A DNA stretch of 64,000 nucleotides. It comes from Azadirachta indica. Taxonomy: Eukaryota; Streptophyta; Magnoliopsida; Sapindales; Meliaceae. The position numbers and the translations under genes are program-made. How positions within the stretch are numbered: position 1 is the first letter of the stretch; every line of letters begins with the position of its first letter. The stretch is taken from assembly GCA_022749755.1 (NCBI GenBank), contig CM040446.1, forward strand, positions 12,486,367 to 12,550,366, read 5' to 3'. Shown here one piece after another: positions 49,401 to 61,904 of the stretch. Below the pieces are notes generated by a model that saw nothing but the letters and a program-made list of their open reading frames with translations, made no database searches and was not told the DNA's origin.

Positions 49401-52400
49401 AAAACGAACTGCCAAGTCCAAAACAACTCTAACATCACCCTACAACCAAACCAAACCAAACACCCTCTCCAGCCAACTTTCCCAAGCGAAATTTCTTGCT
49501 CTGCCTCTATGTTAATAGCTTAACCTGACTTAAGATGTATAAAGCATATGGGCTCCTTAGGAAAATATCAAGAGAGAATCAGGTAGAAAGAGGAAACGGC
49601 TTAAAAACCTGAAAAAATGCGCCCCTATGATTCGATCTTGAGAGCTGGTCTTTGCTCCAACTATGTTCAGGTCAATAGTAGAAGTGTTTGTTGCCAAAAT
49701 GCAGTGAGGAGAGCAGGCTTTTTCTAGTTCGCTGAATATTTTTTGTTTCAGAGGAATTCTCTCAATGACTGCCTGCAAATAGAAATAACTATAAAAGACC
49801 TTTTTAACAGTAAGAACAATATATATGCCTTATTTACATCATTTATTTATAAGATCTTTCAAAACTGTAAAAACCTAAATAAATGAGTAGAAGAAAATAT
49901 GAGCGCACATGAAAACCAAAGGTAAGCTTAAGACTGCTGTATCCCAATTTACACAGAGCCAAAGCAACCAAGATTGGAAAAAAGTTTCAAAACCAAGTCA
50001 AAAAGGAAAATAAGACAGCCCACCTCTATGACCATATCAACATTTTTAAAGTCTGAGTAGTCTAATACTCCTTTAAGCATTGTGAGGGCTTTATTTGCTT
50101 TATCCTCAGTCAACTTCCCTCTTGCTACCAAGTCTCGAACATTTGCTGTCACAAAAATAAAACGTAATTAGTTATCCAAAACCAACCCTCATCCCGCTGT
50201 CATAAATTTTCTTCCCTTTTCAGCAACAACTGTGACAAAAGAATGGCTACTGAACTGTTGTGTTGTCACACTTTAGAGCAATTAACATACATACCTCATA
50301 AAATTGTCAAGTTAGTGGCAAAGATACAACTGACACTATTAATACATCATGAAAGCTAGTATCTATTGCTCTTAATTGCACAATTATATTCTGACAGTAA
50401 ATGTTAACTTCCTTCATTACCATAGCCAAAATAGCCATACATAACCAATATACCTGGTTGCATAGTCTTTGAATAATCAGAAGCAGAACAAATCCTGAAC
50501 AACAGTTACCCCTAGTTATGGTAGCTCAACCCCACAAGCTCAATTTACACTTTTGTAATTGATATCGGGTAACACTTAAAATATAGGATTGCTTCTTGAG
50601 CATGTTCACTTTGGGATAAAGGCATAATGTTACTAAAAGAGAAATCCCATGTCACACTCATTCTCAGCTATCTTGTGAATGAAATAATCACCTTCTATTG
50701 TCTTTATCCCCTTCAGAAGATATTCAGAATTGATTTCCTTGAGGACAACATAAATATTGCTCAGAATAAGTGCAGTTGCTATGCCAGAACCCATCAGACC
50801 ACCACCAATAACAGCAACTTTTTTTACACCCCTTGGTTTGAGCCCACTATCAGTAACATTAGGCACCTGTCAGAGCCAAAAGTTAGAGAATGTATTATTG
50901 AAGATGTGTGTACTATTCCTTAAACTATGCATTAAAAATGTAATTATCCTCCTTGACCAAACATCTTTCTTGAAAAAGCTAGAAAGATATTTTCACAAAT
51001 TGGTGTCCAAGCTATTGGAGATGAGAACAAGGAGACATAAAGCTCAAAAAAATCCCCAAAAAAAGGAAAGAAGAAAAGAAAAGAGGTGTTGTCCTCCACT
51101 ATCAAGTGAACAAGAAAATTTTAAACGTATGCAATCTGTAATCTAAAATGCTCAATAAAAGAGCATTGAAGCTGCCAACTCTGATTCAAAGACTAAATTA
51201 AAAGGAAATTTTATTCTAAATGCAGCAAAACCTTGTCAACTAACAGAAAGGAGTTTTCATTTCTGCTAAGATAAGTAATATAGCAATCCACAATGCCCAA
51301 AAAGAGTACTCTGACTCTAATACTTTCCTAGCAAACATGCTAAGAATAGAAGACGGTATGAAATAACAAGAACTTGACCAATCAGATAACAAGAAAGTAT
51401 GGTGCCTCAAACTATACACTAACCATAAAAAAATAAGAGCTAGACAAACGCATCATATATAATCCAAAAACAGCTTAAACTACTGCATGTAAGTTCAAAT
51501 TATATACAGAGATGTAACAAAATTTATGAGAACCATAATCTGCTAAAAAATCTAGCATGCTACTGGCATCTAGAAGATGAAATTTCAGACATGATTTTAT
51601 TGTCTAATCCGCCTAGGTAAGACAGGGTTGAGTGGGAAAAAATGACAACTTAATTAAATTCATCCTGCAGTCTCTAACTTTCCATGATTGCTACATAACA
51701 GCCAATTACTTCAAATAATTGTAAGCTTTAACGTAAACCTAATTAATGTTATAAAGGATCCATGTTTCCATGTGAAAAAAGCACATCCTAAGGAAAGCGA
51801 AAGCATGCCTACCATAGACAGACAACTATAAAGAATAATGCAACTGTTACCATGCGAGCCAAATGTGAGGGAGTGTGTTTCACCCATACTGCTGAGTTTA
51901 TCATCAATGAAGAGAAAGAAGAAAACAAAAAGGAACGAACAAAACACTATAGATTATAGACCTTGAATACATGCTTTACCTTTGATGCTGCACGTTGCGC
52001 AAAAAAGACATGAACAAGAGCCTTGGAAGTGTCCGACAAGACTAACTCCTTGAAAACTTTGGCTTCCTGAAATAATATATTCAGTATTAGCAAGTATATA
52101 AGAACACATTGTAAACCATGTATTTGAAAACAATAAAAAATGGTCTTTGTGAAACAAAGCATGGCCATAAAGGCATACATATCAAAATCAAGGACTCTCA
52201 ATAAAAGCAGACACTGCACATGAAAAAGACGTAACTTCTCCACCCCAACACAGAACTGTAAACTGCTAGGATTAGAAGAAAACATAAAGATTCAATCCTG
52301 GAATCAATATAACATATGCATATTTAACAACCTCAGTAAATTCTGAAACAAAAAGTACCTTTAGAACGCCACTATATCCTCCATGAATTATACCCTCCTC

Positions 52401-54700
52401 AATCACATCAAGGCATGCTTGGTGCTGAGGCATATTTGGGGCAGTTTTCTTGGCTTGTTGTCTTGCAATTTTCAAAACCTCTCTCACTTCAGAAAGAGAA
52501 CCAATCTTGTCTGTCTTGTGAAGGGAACGTATCCATGGTTTGCACATTGCTGCAATATCTAAAGCCCATTGACGAGATACTTTCAGCAACTCTTCAGAAG
52601 CCACAATAGCATCAATTAGACCCAGTTTCCTGCCCTCCTCAGACATGATTGATTTCGATAACTTCAAAGCACCGTAATAATACAAAAATCAGCATAATTT
52701 CATTACAAAATATTCCTGGAAGAAAAGCTAAGATGGAGAGTGATGCCCAACAGAATCTTAAGACAAAGAACATGTCAGGTCGCTTTGATCTTCGCACAAC
52801 ATAGACAAAAAAAGAACTTTCAATTATTTCAAACATTGTTAATCCATGTAGATATTCAGAGCATTTATTGTACTTCTGATGGGAGTTAGTTTACCTCAAT
52901 TGCACCATTTAAATGCACAGTACTCTGTAGTCAAACACTGCATACTTTTCTTTTCTTTGATTGATAATACTCTGAAGAGTTTAACAGGCCAAGCACTCTA
53001 AATGAAACAATACCACAACTGTGCAAACTCTCAAAGACTTATAATTCAGGTCTTATCCAGTCATAGCAACTCAGTGAAGACCCAACCTGCTGCTCCCCTC
53101 CATTTCTTAGGTGAACTGAGAAATGGGAGAAGTTACGAGCTCTAAAAGCTAACCTTAGACACAATATACTTAACAGTGGGAAAAACAAAAACAGAAAGGA
53201 AGAATAAAAAATATTGCCATATCGGTAAATAGTTATATGGACAGCTTTATGAGTGGGGAGGCTTACCAGCATCATTTCAACACCCTTTGAGAGCCCCACC
53301 AGTCTCGGTAGGCGTTGTGTGCCTACAAAGCAACCACAGTCAGACATAAAATTTATCACTTAAACTGGACTGGGGCACTATGTAAGTGTACATGTGTGCA
53401 TGTAGATATAAATAAAGTTATACCTCCAAAACCAGGAATAATCCCAAGTGTCAACTCTGGCAAGCCCAGTTGAGTCTTTGGAGCGGCAATACGTGCATGG
53501 CATCCCTGAATGACATTAACTGGCATGATTCAGTTGGAAAAGAATATGACAATCAATCTTTCAAGAAACATGAAATGTGAGGTCATTGCTGATCAGCAAA
53601 AAACACAAACCAATGCCAATTCTAAGCCACCTCCAAGGGCTAATCCCTCTACAGCTGCAACAACAGGCTTCTTGCAATCTGTGGTCATTAAAGAAACCAA
53701 GATATACATCATATGATTAAGAAAAAAAGAAAACAGAAAAAAGAATAATTTAAGAGACACTAATAGTAAAGTTAATTGAAGACCTTCAATCGCGTTGACA
53801 ACAAGTTCAACTGATACATCAGGCATAAGCGAAGCATCCCCTGCCAGACCACAGAATACAGTTGCAAATGCACAAAATGAAGTCCAAAATAAACATCCTT
53901 AAAAAACATATACTCTTACAAAGTAAATAAATAACTAGTACCAGTCATGTGAACCTTCTGAAAGACATTGATGTCAAAACCACCAGAAAATCTTCCACCC
54001 TTGCCTTCAATGACCAAAGAGAAACAATATAATATCAGAAACCTATTTCCAGTATTCAAGAGCGAGAACTCTACTTCAACGCTTCATTTCTGTTTCTTTA
54101 CTGGAAAGTGATATCTGCACCATCCTAACGTTATAAAGATAAACCATCTCTGTGAATCTGTTAACTTTTCAATGAAATATTTATTATTAATTGTTAAGGA
54201 GGACAGGAGTGACTATTATCAAAACCAAAGAATATCAACAACCAATTGATTTCCTCCAAAACGACGAGCAACAAGGAAAAGCAACTGATTTAGTGTGAGA
54301 TTAAATTCAATCAAATTCAACTCAAAAGACCATCAAAACATAATTTCTTTTTGAAAACAGAACAAGTCCTTTGAATTCAAACTAAAAAACTAACCAGTCA
54401 AAACAATAGCCTTAACGTCGTCTCTCCTGGCGGCCTCTCCAAACGTCTCTCTCAGCCCATCAATAACTGCCCCAACAACAACATAAAAACTCATCAACCA
54501 CGCAACTATGAATCGAACATTAAACAGATCCGACCACAAAAAAAGCCACAAATCAAACCAAAAACTAAAATCATCGTATTATGAACAGAAGAGTAATTGA
54601 GCTAACTTGGAATAGCTAAAGCATTGACCGGAGGATTAATCATGGTGATGACAGCAACGCCGTCGTTTCCAACCTCCATGGTAACTCGTGCCGGTGCCAT
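46417..54700 (-). CDS. AIM1: Peroxisomal fatty acid beta-oxidation multifunctional protein AIM1
   Basis: Eighteen exons on the minus strand: 54607-54700, 54395-54466, 53942-54004, 53784-53840, 53611-53678, 53424-53505, 53267-53322, 52359-52661, 51980-52066, 50692-50866, 50024-50145, 49609-49772, 48539-48793, 47896-48017, 47682-47803, 47358-47506, 46802-46940, 46417-46464. They total 2178 bp and encode 725 residues (Arabidopsis AIM1 is 721). All introns are GT-AG. It combines 2-enoyl-CoA hydratase and L-3-hydroxyacyl-CoA dehydrogenase in the core beta-oxidation spiral, which also makes jasmonate and benzoyl/salicylate precursors. Hydratase catalytic Glu115 (GGGLELAL) and Glu135 (GLPELTLG) are 20 residues apart as in the family. 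The NAD fold [10 protein letters not shown] starts at Gly315. The dehydrogenase catalytic region reads GAHFFSPAH and the C domain has [10 protein letters not shown]. The terminal SRL is a peroxisomal PTS1. Intact. Confidence 0.97.
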
Positions 54701-54778
54701 GCTTAGCTCTGTTCTTGTCTACCCTTTTCTATTTCTTTTCTGTTATTGCTATCAAATCAGAATAGAAATTCATAGAAC

Positions 54779-54779
<1 letters not shown>

Positions 54780-54809
<30 letters not shown>
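54780..54809. repeat. (TA)n microsatellite upstream of AIM1
   Basis: About 15 uninterrupted TA units start 80 bp upstream of the AIM1 start codon, within its likely leader or core promoter. Confidence 0.95.
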
Positions 54810-54814
<5 letters not shown>

Positions 54815-54919
54815 CAGTGTTGAGTTATGGATAGTCATTTTTTTTTTTTAAAGAAAATTGAATACTGATTTAACTTAAAATAAAGGATTATTAAATTATA
54901 TTATTTGTTAATAGAGAAA

Positions 54920-56215
54920 TTGACATGCACCTTAAATTTGGAAAAGTCCAGATACGGCTTGGGAAAATGGACGGCTTTCACATACACGTTCCTTTATTAT
55001 CATTTTTATCTCTAATCTCTAATTTTAATAAAATAAAATATATTTATTATAATATAATAATTTAATTTTATTATTAAAATTAAATCTTAAAATTAAAAAA
55101 TAATTATTTTAATAAAAAAAATTTATAAAAAATACTATTAAAAATAAAATTTTAATAATGAGCCAACTAAATTCATATATTAAAATATTTTTAACTATTA
55201 TCTTTTACTTTTTCAATAATAATTTATTATTTAATTATAAAAAATTTAAATAAAATATTTTTAACATTTTATTTTAATATATTTTGTTAAAAAATTATAT
55301 TACATTTATTATATTTGTTAAGAAAGATTATAAAACTTATAATTAATGTAAATAAAAATTACAAAAATAGATACATATTTGAAAAAAATTTAGATAAGAG
55401 TGAGAAACTTCACTATCAAATCACCATACCCTTACTTTTTATTATTACTTAAAGTTGAAATAATTTGGAAGCATCAACCATGCCTTAAATATTTTATTTA
55501 TGCTTAGGAGGTTAAAAAAATACATACATGTTATATTTATTACAAATATATATATTATTTAATAAGAATATAAAATATATCTAATTAATAATTTTATTAA
55601 TTCACGACATTAAATCTAATTTACATACTATAATTTATTATTTTATTTAAAAAAAATTTTAATATAATATAATTTAATTTTAATTAAAAATATAAAAAAT
55701 AATAGAATTTTAATTATTTTTTATTTGTAATAAATATAATTTATATATTTATATTTTTTATTTATTAATTATGAGTTCATAATTTTTCTTTCAAAAAAGG
55801 AATGTAATATAATTTTTTTTAAATAGATATATTGGATATAAAAATAAAAAAATTATTTAAATTTTTTAATAATTAAATATCAAATAATTATTAAAAATAT
55901 AAAAGATGAAAGTTAAAAAAAATATTTTAACATATAAATTAAATTTTAAAAAAATATTTTAACATATAAATTAAATTTAACTCATGATTAAAAAAAATTT
56001 TTAATAGTATTTTTTTTTTTAAAATTTAATTTAATGTTTAATTATTAGTATATTATAAATAATGAGAGGTTAAATAATTATAATTAAAAAAGTCATATTT
56101 TATTTTATTATTTTATTAAAGTTTAAGAGTAAAAATAATAGTAATATAATAAGTCAGGTAAAACAAAGAAAATATTTGTCTCTTCTTTAAATTTAAGAGA
56201 GGTGCCATCAATCAG
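54920..56215. repeat. Long imperfect inverted repeat (probable decayed long-TIR element)
   Basis: The left half read forward and the right half read on the other strand align over several hundred bases. Shared blocks include 'gcacc..ttaaattt' at the tips, 'ttaataaaataaaat', 'aaatactattaaaaa', 'aatttaaataa' and 'aaattatattacatt'. The arms are more diverged than in the other elements here and no clear target-site duplication was found. Inside the right arm a 28 bp unit containing 'aaatattttaacatataaat' is duplicated in tandem (about 55921-55978). There is no coding content. Confidence 0.6.
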
Positions 56216-57180
56216 ATTTGTGAGTACTGCTAAAAAAGGGTCAGTCAAAATGATCGCACGTGTCTAACGTTATGCTGGTCAGGTGAAAAATAAAATTATT
56301 TGTTTTTCCAAAATGCCGAAAATATTTATAAAAAAATTAAAACAATTATTTGATGATATTATTCAGTGCTACGTCAACAATTCAGAGTATGAAATGACGT
56401 CTCACTCCCTCAACAACTTAGCTCGTCGTGTTCCGTGCTCTGTAGACGTTTCTTCTTCTTGACAACATGTGAATTACACGCAAAGGTGTTGAAAAAGATT
56501 TCCAAAAAGAGAGAGATTTTATATTTAGTAAACGTTAAAACAATTATGCACTATGATTGTTTTAAATTTTCAAAATAAGGATTCAATACATTAACCATTT
56601 AGAAGAATAATCACCCGTAACAATTTAAATTATTAATTAATTACATACCAATTACAAAATACTAATACAACAAATATTCATTTGGAAGTTTTGTATATAT
56701 TTATAATAATTTTCTTATATAACTTTAAATGTAATGTTTTACTGTCATATTTTTTTTCTGTTTTGTTATCAATTATTAACCTTTTAAGGAGAAAAAAATA
56801 TCTTTCTTTAAGAAATTTTTGAAAATGAGAGATAGATGAAAAGAAAATGTTATTATCAAAGGACTAAAATAATAGTAGAGAGGTATACGTGAGTTTCTTA
56901 AAATAAAAATTATGATTAAATATTTGATTTTGATAAATGCTTAAATTTGATAGTTCTGAAAAAGAGTAATTTAAAATATTAATAATTGTTGGGAATGTGA
57001 GAGTAATTGTCCCGGTTCATTACCCCACATTTTGCACGAAATTTAAGGAGTTGACTTTGATTTTGATTGATGTGGCAGTCCACCAGCGATGGATGTTCAC
57101 ATTTCGTGGTCAATAAAGTGTGTGTCAGCCCATTGAATGATGTTGTTTCCCTACACAGTTGTATTTATTTATTTAATTAA
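56216..57180. other. AT-rich spacer between inverted-repeat elements
   Basis: I see no gene, RNA or clear repeat boundary. A slightly less AT-rich patch near 56380-56470 and another near 57000-57150 may be ordinary single-copy DNA. Confidence 0.45.
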
Positions 57181-58181
57181 GAACAAATAACGTATTGTCT
57201 AAATAATATTTATATTCTTATTTTTAAAATAATTATTAAATATATTTTTATTAATTTTTTATTAAAATTAACTATTAACTTATATTAATGAATTTAATAA
57301 TAAAAATATGTCTCTGAGTCTTATTTAATTAATATAAGAACATAAATATCATTTTTATAACTTTTAATTGATTGTTTTAAATAAATGAATTACTCAAAAT
57401 GAAGACAATTTAATTTAAATTAAAAAATAAATATTTAACTTATTTTCAATTTTATTTTTTATTTTAAAATTTTTTACCTTTTTTCAATTTTTAACTTGAA
57501 AGTTTTTATTTTTTTAATCAATTTTTTATTTTTCATTTTCTACCCTAATCTATAATTGAAATAATACTCATATATTAGCTAACATTAACCATAAATTTAA
57601 TAAGTGACAAAAAATAGTTAAACAACATAAAAAATAATTAAAAATAATGATATTTGTTAAAAAATTGAATATATAAAAAAATTTTCAGCTTCAATATAAA
57701 AATATTATTATTTTTAATTATTTTTATATTATATGACTATTTTTCTTATCACTTAATAAATTTATGATTATTATTTTCTAATATATAAGTGTTATTTTAA
57801 TTATAAATTAGGGTGAAAAAATAAAAAATAATGAAAACTTTAAAATAAAAAATAAAAAAAAAAAGATGAAAACCTTAAAATAAAAAATAAAAAATAGAAT
57901 TAAAAATAAATTAAACTTTTGATTTTTTTTATTTGAAATAAAATTGTCTTTGTATAACAAATTTATTTAACTAAAAATTGTAACAAAAAAGGTATCTGTA
58001 CGTTATTATATTAGTCAAATAAGGGTTAGAGTAGTATTTTTATCATTGAACTAATCAAAATAAGTTAAAAGTTAATTTTAATAGAAAAATTAACAGAAAG
58101 GATATTTTTAATAATTATTTTTAAAGTGAGAGTGTATATACCATTCAAGTTATAAAATAGAAGTTCAGATGTTATTTGCTC
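57181..58181. mobile_element. 1.0 kb foldback (almost fully palindromic) MITE
   Basis: Two arms of nearly 500 bp are inverted copies separated by a loop of only about 40 bp near 57655-57693. The tips read GAACAAATAAC on the left and, on the other strand, GAGCAAATAAC on the right. Matching inner blocks include 'aaaataattattaaa', 'attaaaattaac', 'accctaattt/cta' and 'aattaaaaataat'. Flanking 9 bp sequences are TTTAATTAA (57172-57180) and TTTAAATAA (58182-58190), an 8-of-9 match consistent with a Mutator-type duplication, though A/T-only flanks weaken this. It has no coding frame. The transcript would fold into a long hairpin. Confidence 0.8.
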
Positions 58182-58190
58182 TTTAAATAA

Positions 58191-59619
58191 TAATAAGTTG
58201 CTAACCCATTTTCTGTTAGAAATAAAGTTTTAAAAACTTTATAATAAAAATTTTTGTAATTATATGTAGAGTTACAAAAATTTAATTCTCGTAATAAATT
58301 TCATGGAGGTTATGATTTCATATTTTAAATTTCAAATCAATAGTAAATGGAGATTAAAAGTGTTAGGAGTTACAAATCTTTTAAATTTTAAATTAGACTT
58401 TAATTCTTATTTAATGCCTAAAATTAAACACTATTATATAAAGAATGTCACTTGTTAGTGCAAAATACACTTAATTATCTTTTTATTTTCATTCTCAAAA
58501 TTATATACACTATTTTCTTGTAATAAAGACTCTCAAAGATTTGATATTTTCTTCTTGGTGATTATGCTTATCAAAAAAGAGTGGCTGCGAGATAGGGTTT
58601 TATCTTGAAGTTGAAGAGATCCGTTAATACCTACACAAAGAAATAACTTTTTGACTTTAAGACAACGCAACGCGTGACTCCCTCTCTAAGATCAGGTTTT
58701 TCTAAATAATTTTTTTATTGGTTTATAATTATATTGTTAATTGATAATTTCATACTATATTTAAAAGATTAATAGAATAGTTAATTTTATTTAATATATA
58801 TTATTCTAACATTCTAAAGTCAAAAAGAGTAATAAATCTTTATTTAATATATATGATTAATTGATTGTTATAATTTTGCATGCTAGGAATACTTTATTAT
58901 TTTATTATATGCTCAAGTTTGTTTGTTGATTAAGTGATATATAAAATTGATTATTATCGATTGTTAGTTTATCTTTGTAATAGGCAATATTGTAATAAGT
59001 TTTCATTGATTAACTTGTTTTCTAGCTAGCATTTTTTTTAAAAAAAAAAACATTTTTTAGTATATCATAGTTTAATTTTATTTATAATTTTACTAAATTT
59101 TGTGAATTTTATAATTTTCTCACAAAATAAAATAATCTCCTTTTAGAATATTTATTTTATCTAAAATTTCAAATTGTTTTAGTTTATTCAAAATTTAAAA
59201 ACAAATGTTTTAAATCTATTTTTTTTAAAAAAAAAGTTTTAAAATATTTAATTTAGTTTTATTATAAAATCATCTTTTTTTATTATTATTTTAAAGAATT
59301 TAAGTTCAACTACAATTTTAGTTTTTTAGCATTATAACTTTAATTTTTATTATTTTCGGTTACAAATTTCAAATAATTCGTAATAAAGATTGTCTGGCTA
59401 TTTTTTTTTTCTCTATTATAAATTCCTAAACATCTTGAATAATAATAGAACTAAAATTGTCTGTCAACATTAGATTAAATTCTAAGAATAACAATAAAAT
59501 TTTTGTAACTCTTTTCTTTTAGAACTTTATTCAAACATTGTTTCTAATTATTTATTTTAATAAATTGTTCGTCATTATATAGACTTCCTATATTCTTTGC
59601 TTTTAGAATATTTAATAAA
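58191..59619 (+). other. Spacer that probably includes the 5' LTR and leader of the copia element
   Basis: A TGTTAGAAATAAAG start at 58214 and a TATA-like 'ctattatataaag' near 58430 resemble copia LTR features. I could not pair it with a second LTR, and no convincing primer-binding site was found, so LTR borders are not assigned. The rest is AT-rich leader DNA before the gag remnant. Confidence 0.3.
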
Positions 59620-60540
59620 ATGAATGAATCTGAGGAAGCAAATAGTGTTACACCAAAAAAATTTATTGGACAAAACTTTAGGAGATGGCAAAGGCAATTG
59701 AAATATTGGCTTACCGTTTTAGAACTAATCTCTGCCATCGAACCCAATAATGAAAAATCCTCTACTTCAACTACTGAACTTTCAAAAGAGGATATAAATT
59801 ATCATTGTCATAATAGAATTTTGAGTGCCTTGGGTGACCACCTATATGATGTCTATGAATCTACAGAAAATGCCTTAAATTTATGGAATGCTCTTGAGTA
59901 AGCCTACGAGATAGAGGACGCTAGTATTGATAGATTTGCTGTATCTAATTTTAATAATTATAAGATGGTAGATTTTAAACCTATTACAAATCAAATTCAT
60001 GAGTTTTAAGAATTTTTTAGGAAAGTTGATACAAAATTTAGTGAAAGTTTTAGAGTATCTTGTTTGATAGAGAAATTACCCTCTCATTGGTCTAGTTTTA
60101 CTAAATCCATTAAGCATAAACAAGAAGATTTTACCATGATACAAGTAATAAATTCCCTTAGGATAGAGGAAAAAAATAGATTAAATGATATAAGTGAAAA
60201 TGAGATCTCTAAGGTGAATGTTGTTGAAAGTTCTAATAATTTCAAAAATAATAAGGGATATGGTTGTAAACCAAAGAAAAAGAATTTTAAGGCAAAGAAT
60301 GGTCAACATCCTAGCACTTCTCATCCTAAAAACTGTAAGAATTCTAAAGGCAAAGGAGATAGTTTGTGCTATGTTTGTGGAAGGACCAACCATTTGGCCA
60401 AGGATTGCTTTTACGAAAAGACAGAGGCTTTCAAGACGAAGCCTAAGCAAATTCATAAAGGGCAAAAGGATCTTGTTCATGTGCTGGAGCACAAAGAAGT
60501 TTCTAGCGAACCTCCATTAGGTATAATTCTAATTCTTTAA
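59620..60540 (+). pseudogene. Copia gag remnant with zinc knuckle
   Basis: The frame begins with ATG at 59620 and keeps one reading frame to 60540, but has TAA stops at 59899-59901 and 60007-60009. The first part (FRRWQRQLKYWL, then NLWNALE) is the gag-polypeptide fold of plant copia elements. Near the end is the CCHC zinc knuckle CYVCGRTNHLAKDC (C-x2-C-x4-H-x4-C), intact, which packages element RNA. Confidence 0.88.
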
Positions 60541-61904
60541 GTATAAATTTTATATATGAGAATAATGAGTGGTAGATAGATTTGGGTGCAAATGTACATG
60601 TTTGTTTTGATTGAAGTTTTTTTAAAAATTATTGGCACTCAAGTGGAGGAAGTGTAACTTTAGGAAATAATTCTACCGCACAAGTACTTGGAGTTGGAGA
60701 CATTGATTTGAAGATGACTTCTGGAAAATTTTTAGCTTTTAAAGGAGTGAGGCATGTACCTGAAGTAAGAAGGAATATTGTTAGCGGATCTTCTTTAATT
60801 CAATAAGGATATAAATTGTACTTGAGTCTAATAGGGTAATTATCTCCAGAAACAATATATTTGTGGGTAAATGTTATATTTGTGATGGTTTATTTAAGTT
60901 GAATAATGTTTCAAATTTTAATAAAATTTCTGAAATTCTCAGCATTGAATCATTTAGTGTTTGGCATAAAAGACTTGATCATAAAAATTTGAAAAGACTT
61001 AAAAGAATGATGGATTTTTGCTTAGTTCTTAAGGCCCAAGTTGACTTCAAACAAAGATGTGAAATTTATGTTCAAGCCAAACAATCTAAGAAGTCTTATA
61101 AGTCTATTGTTAGAAATACTCAAATTTTAGAACTTGTTCATAATGATGTTTTTGATTCAAATAGACCACCTACTATAGGAGGAAATAAGTATTTTGTAAC
61201 TTTCATTGATGATTATTCAAAGTATTGTTTATGTATTTTTGATTAAGAGTAAGGATGAGATTTTTGATAAGTTCAAAGTGTATAAAAATGAAGTAGAAAA
61301 TCAATTAGAGAAAAAGATAAAGAGACTTAGATTTGATAGAGGTGGAGAATATATTTTTAGTGATTTTACTACATTTTGTGAAGAAAATAGAATTATACAT
61401 GAGCTATCACCACTATACTCACCACAATCTAATGATGTTGCTGAAAGAAAGAATAGAACCTTACTAGATATGGTCAATGATATGTTATTAAGTTTTGGTT
61501 TACCCGATAACTTGTGGGGAGAAGCAATGTTATTCGCATGTTTTATATTGAATAGAGTTTCTATAAAAGATCAAGAGAAAACGCCTTATGAGATTTGGAA
61601 AGGTAGAATTCCTAATCTTAATATTCTTAAAATGTGGGGGTGTTTGGCGAAAATAGGTATACCAGATCCAAAGAGAAAGAAAATAGGCCCCAAAACCATA
61701 GATACTGTGTTTATAGGTTATGCTAATAATAGTTGTGCCAATAAATTTTTAGTCATAAATTTTGAGTTGAGTAGAATTTTCAATAATACGGTGATAAAAT
61801 CTAGAGAAGTTACTTACTTTGAAAATATATTTCCTTTGAAAAACAAAATTGAGAAGCCAATAAGTTTTGAAAAGTCTTCTAACAGTAATATTGATCCTTC
61901 ATAA
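60541..61904 (+). pseudogene. Copia protease and integrase remnant
   Basis: A frame change near 60520 joins gag to the protease. The protease active site has a stop at 60573-60575, three residues before a DLGA motif where copia proteases have DSGA or DTGA. The zinc-binding start of integrase reads WHKRLDHKNLKRLK, but its second part reads CEIYVQAKQ, with Tyr where a zinc-ligand Cys is expected. The catalytic core keeps FIDDYS and, after a one-base frameshift near 61235, KRLRFDRGGEY and NDVAERKNRTLLD with the final catalytic Glu. Confidence 0.88.

Noticed and set aside
58214..58600. 5' LTR of the copia element with exact borders
   Set aside because: TG start and TATA-like signal are suggestive, but no matching 3' LTR or tRNA primer-binding site is visible, so only a low-confidence spacer entry is given.
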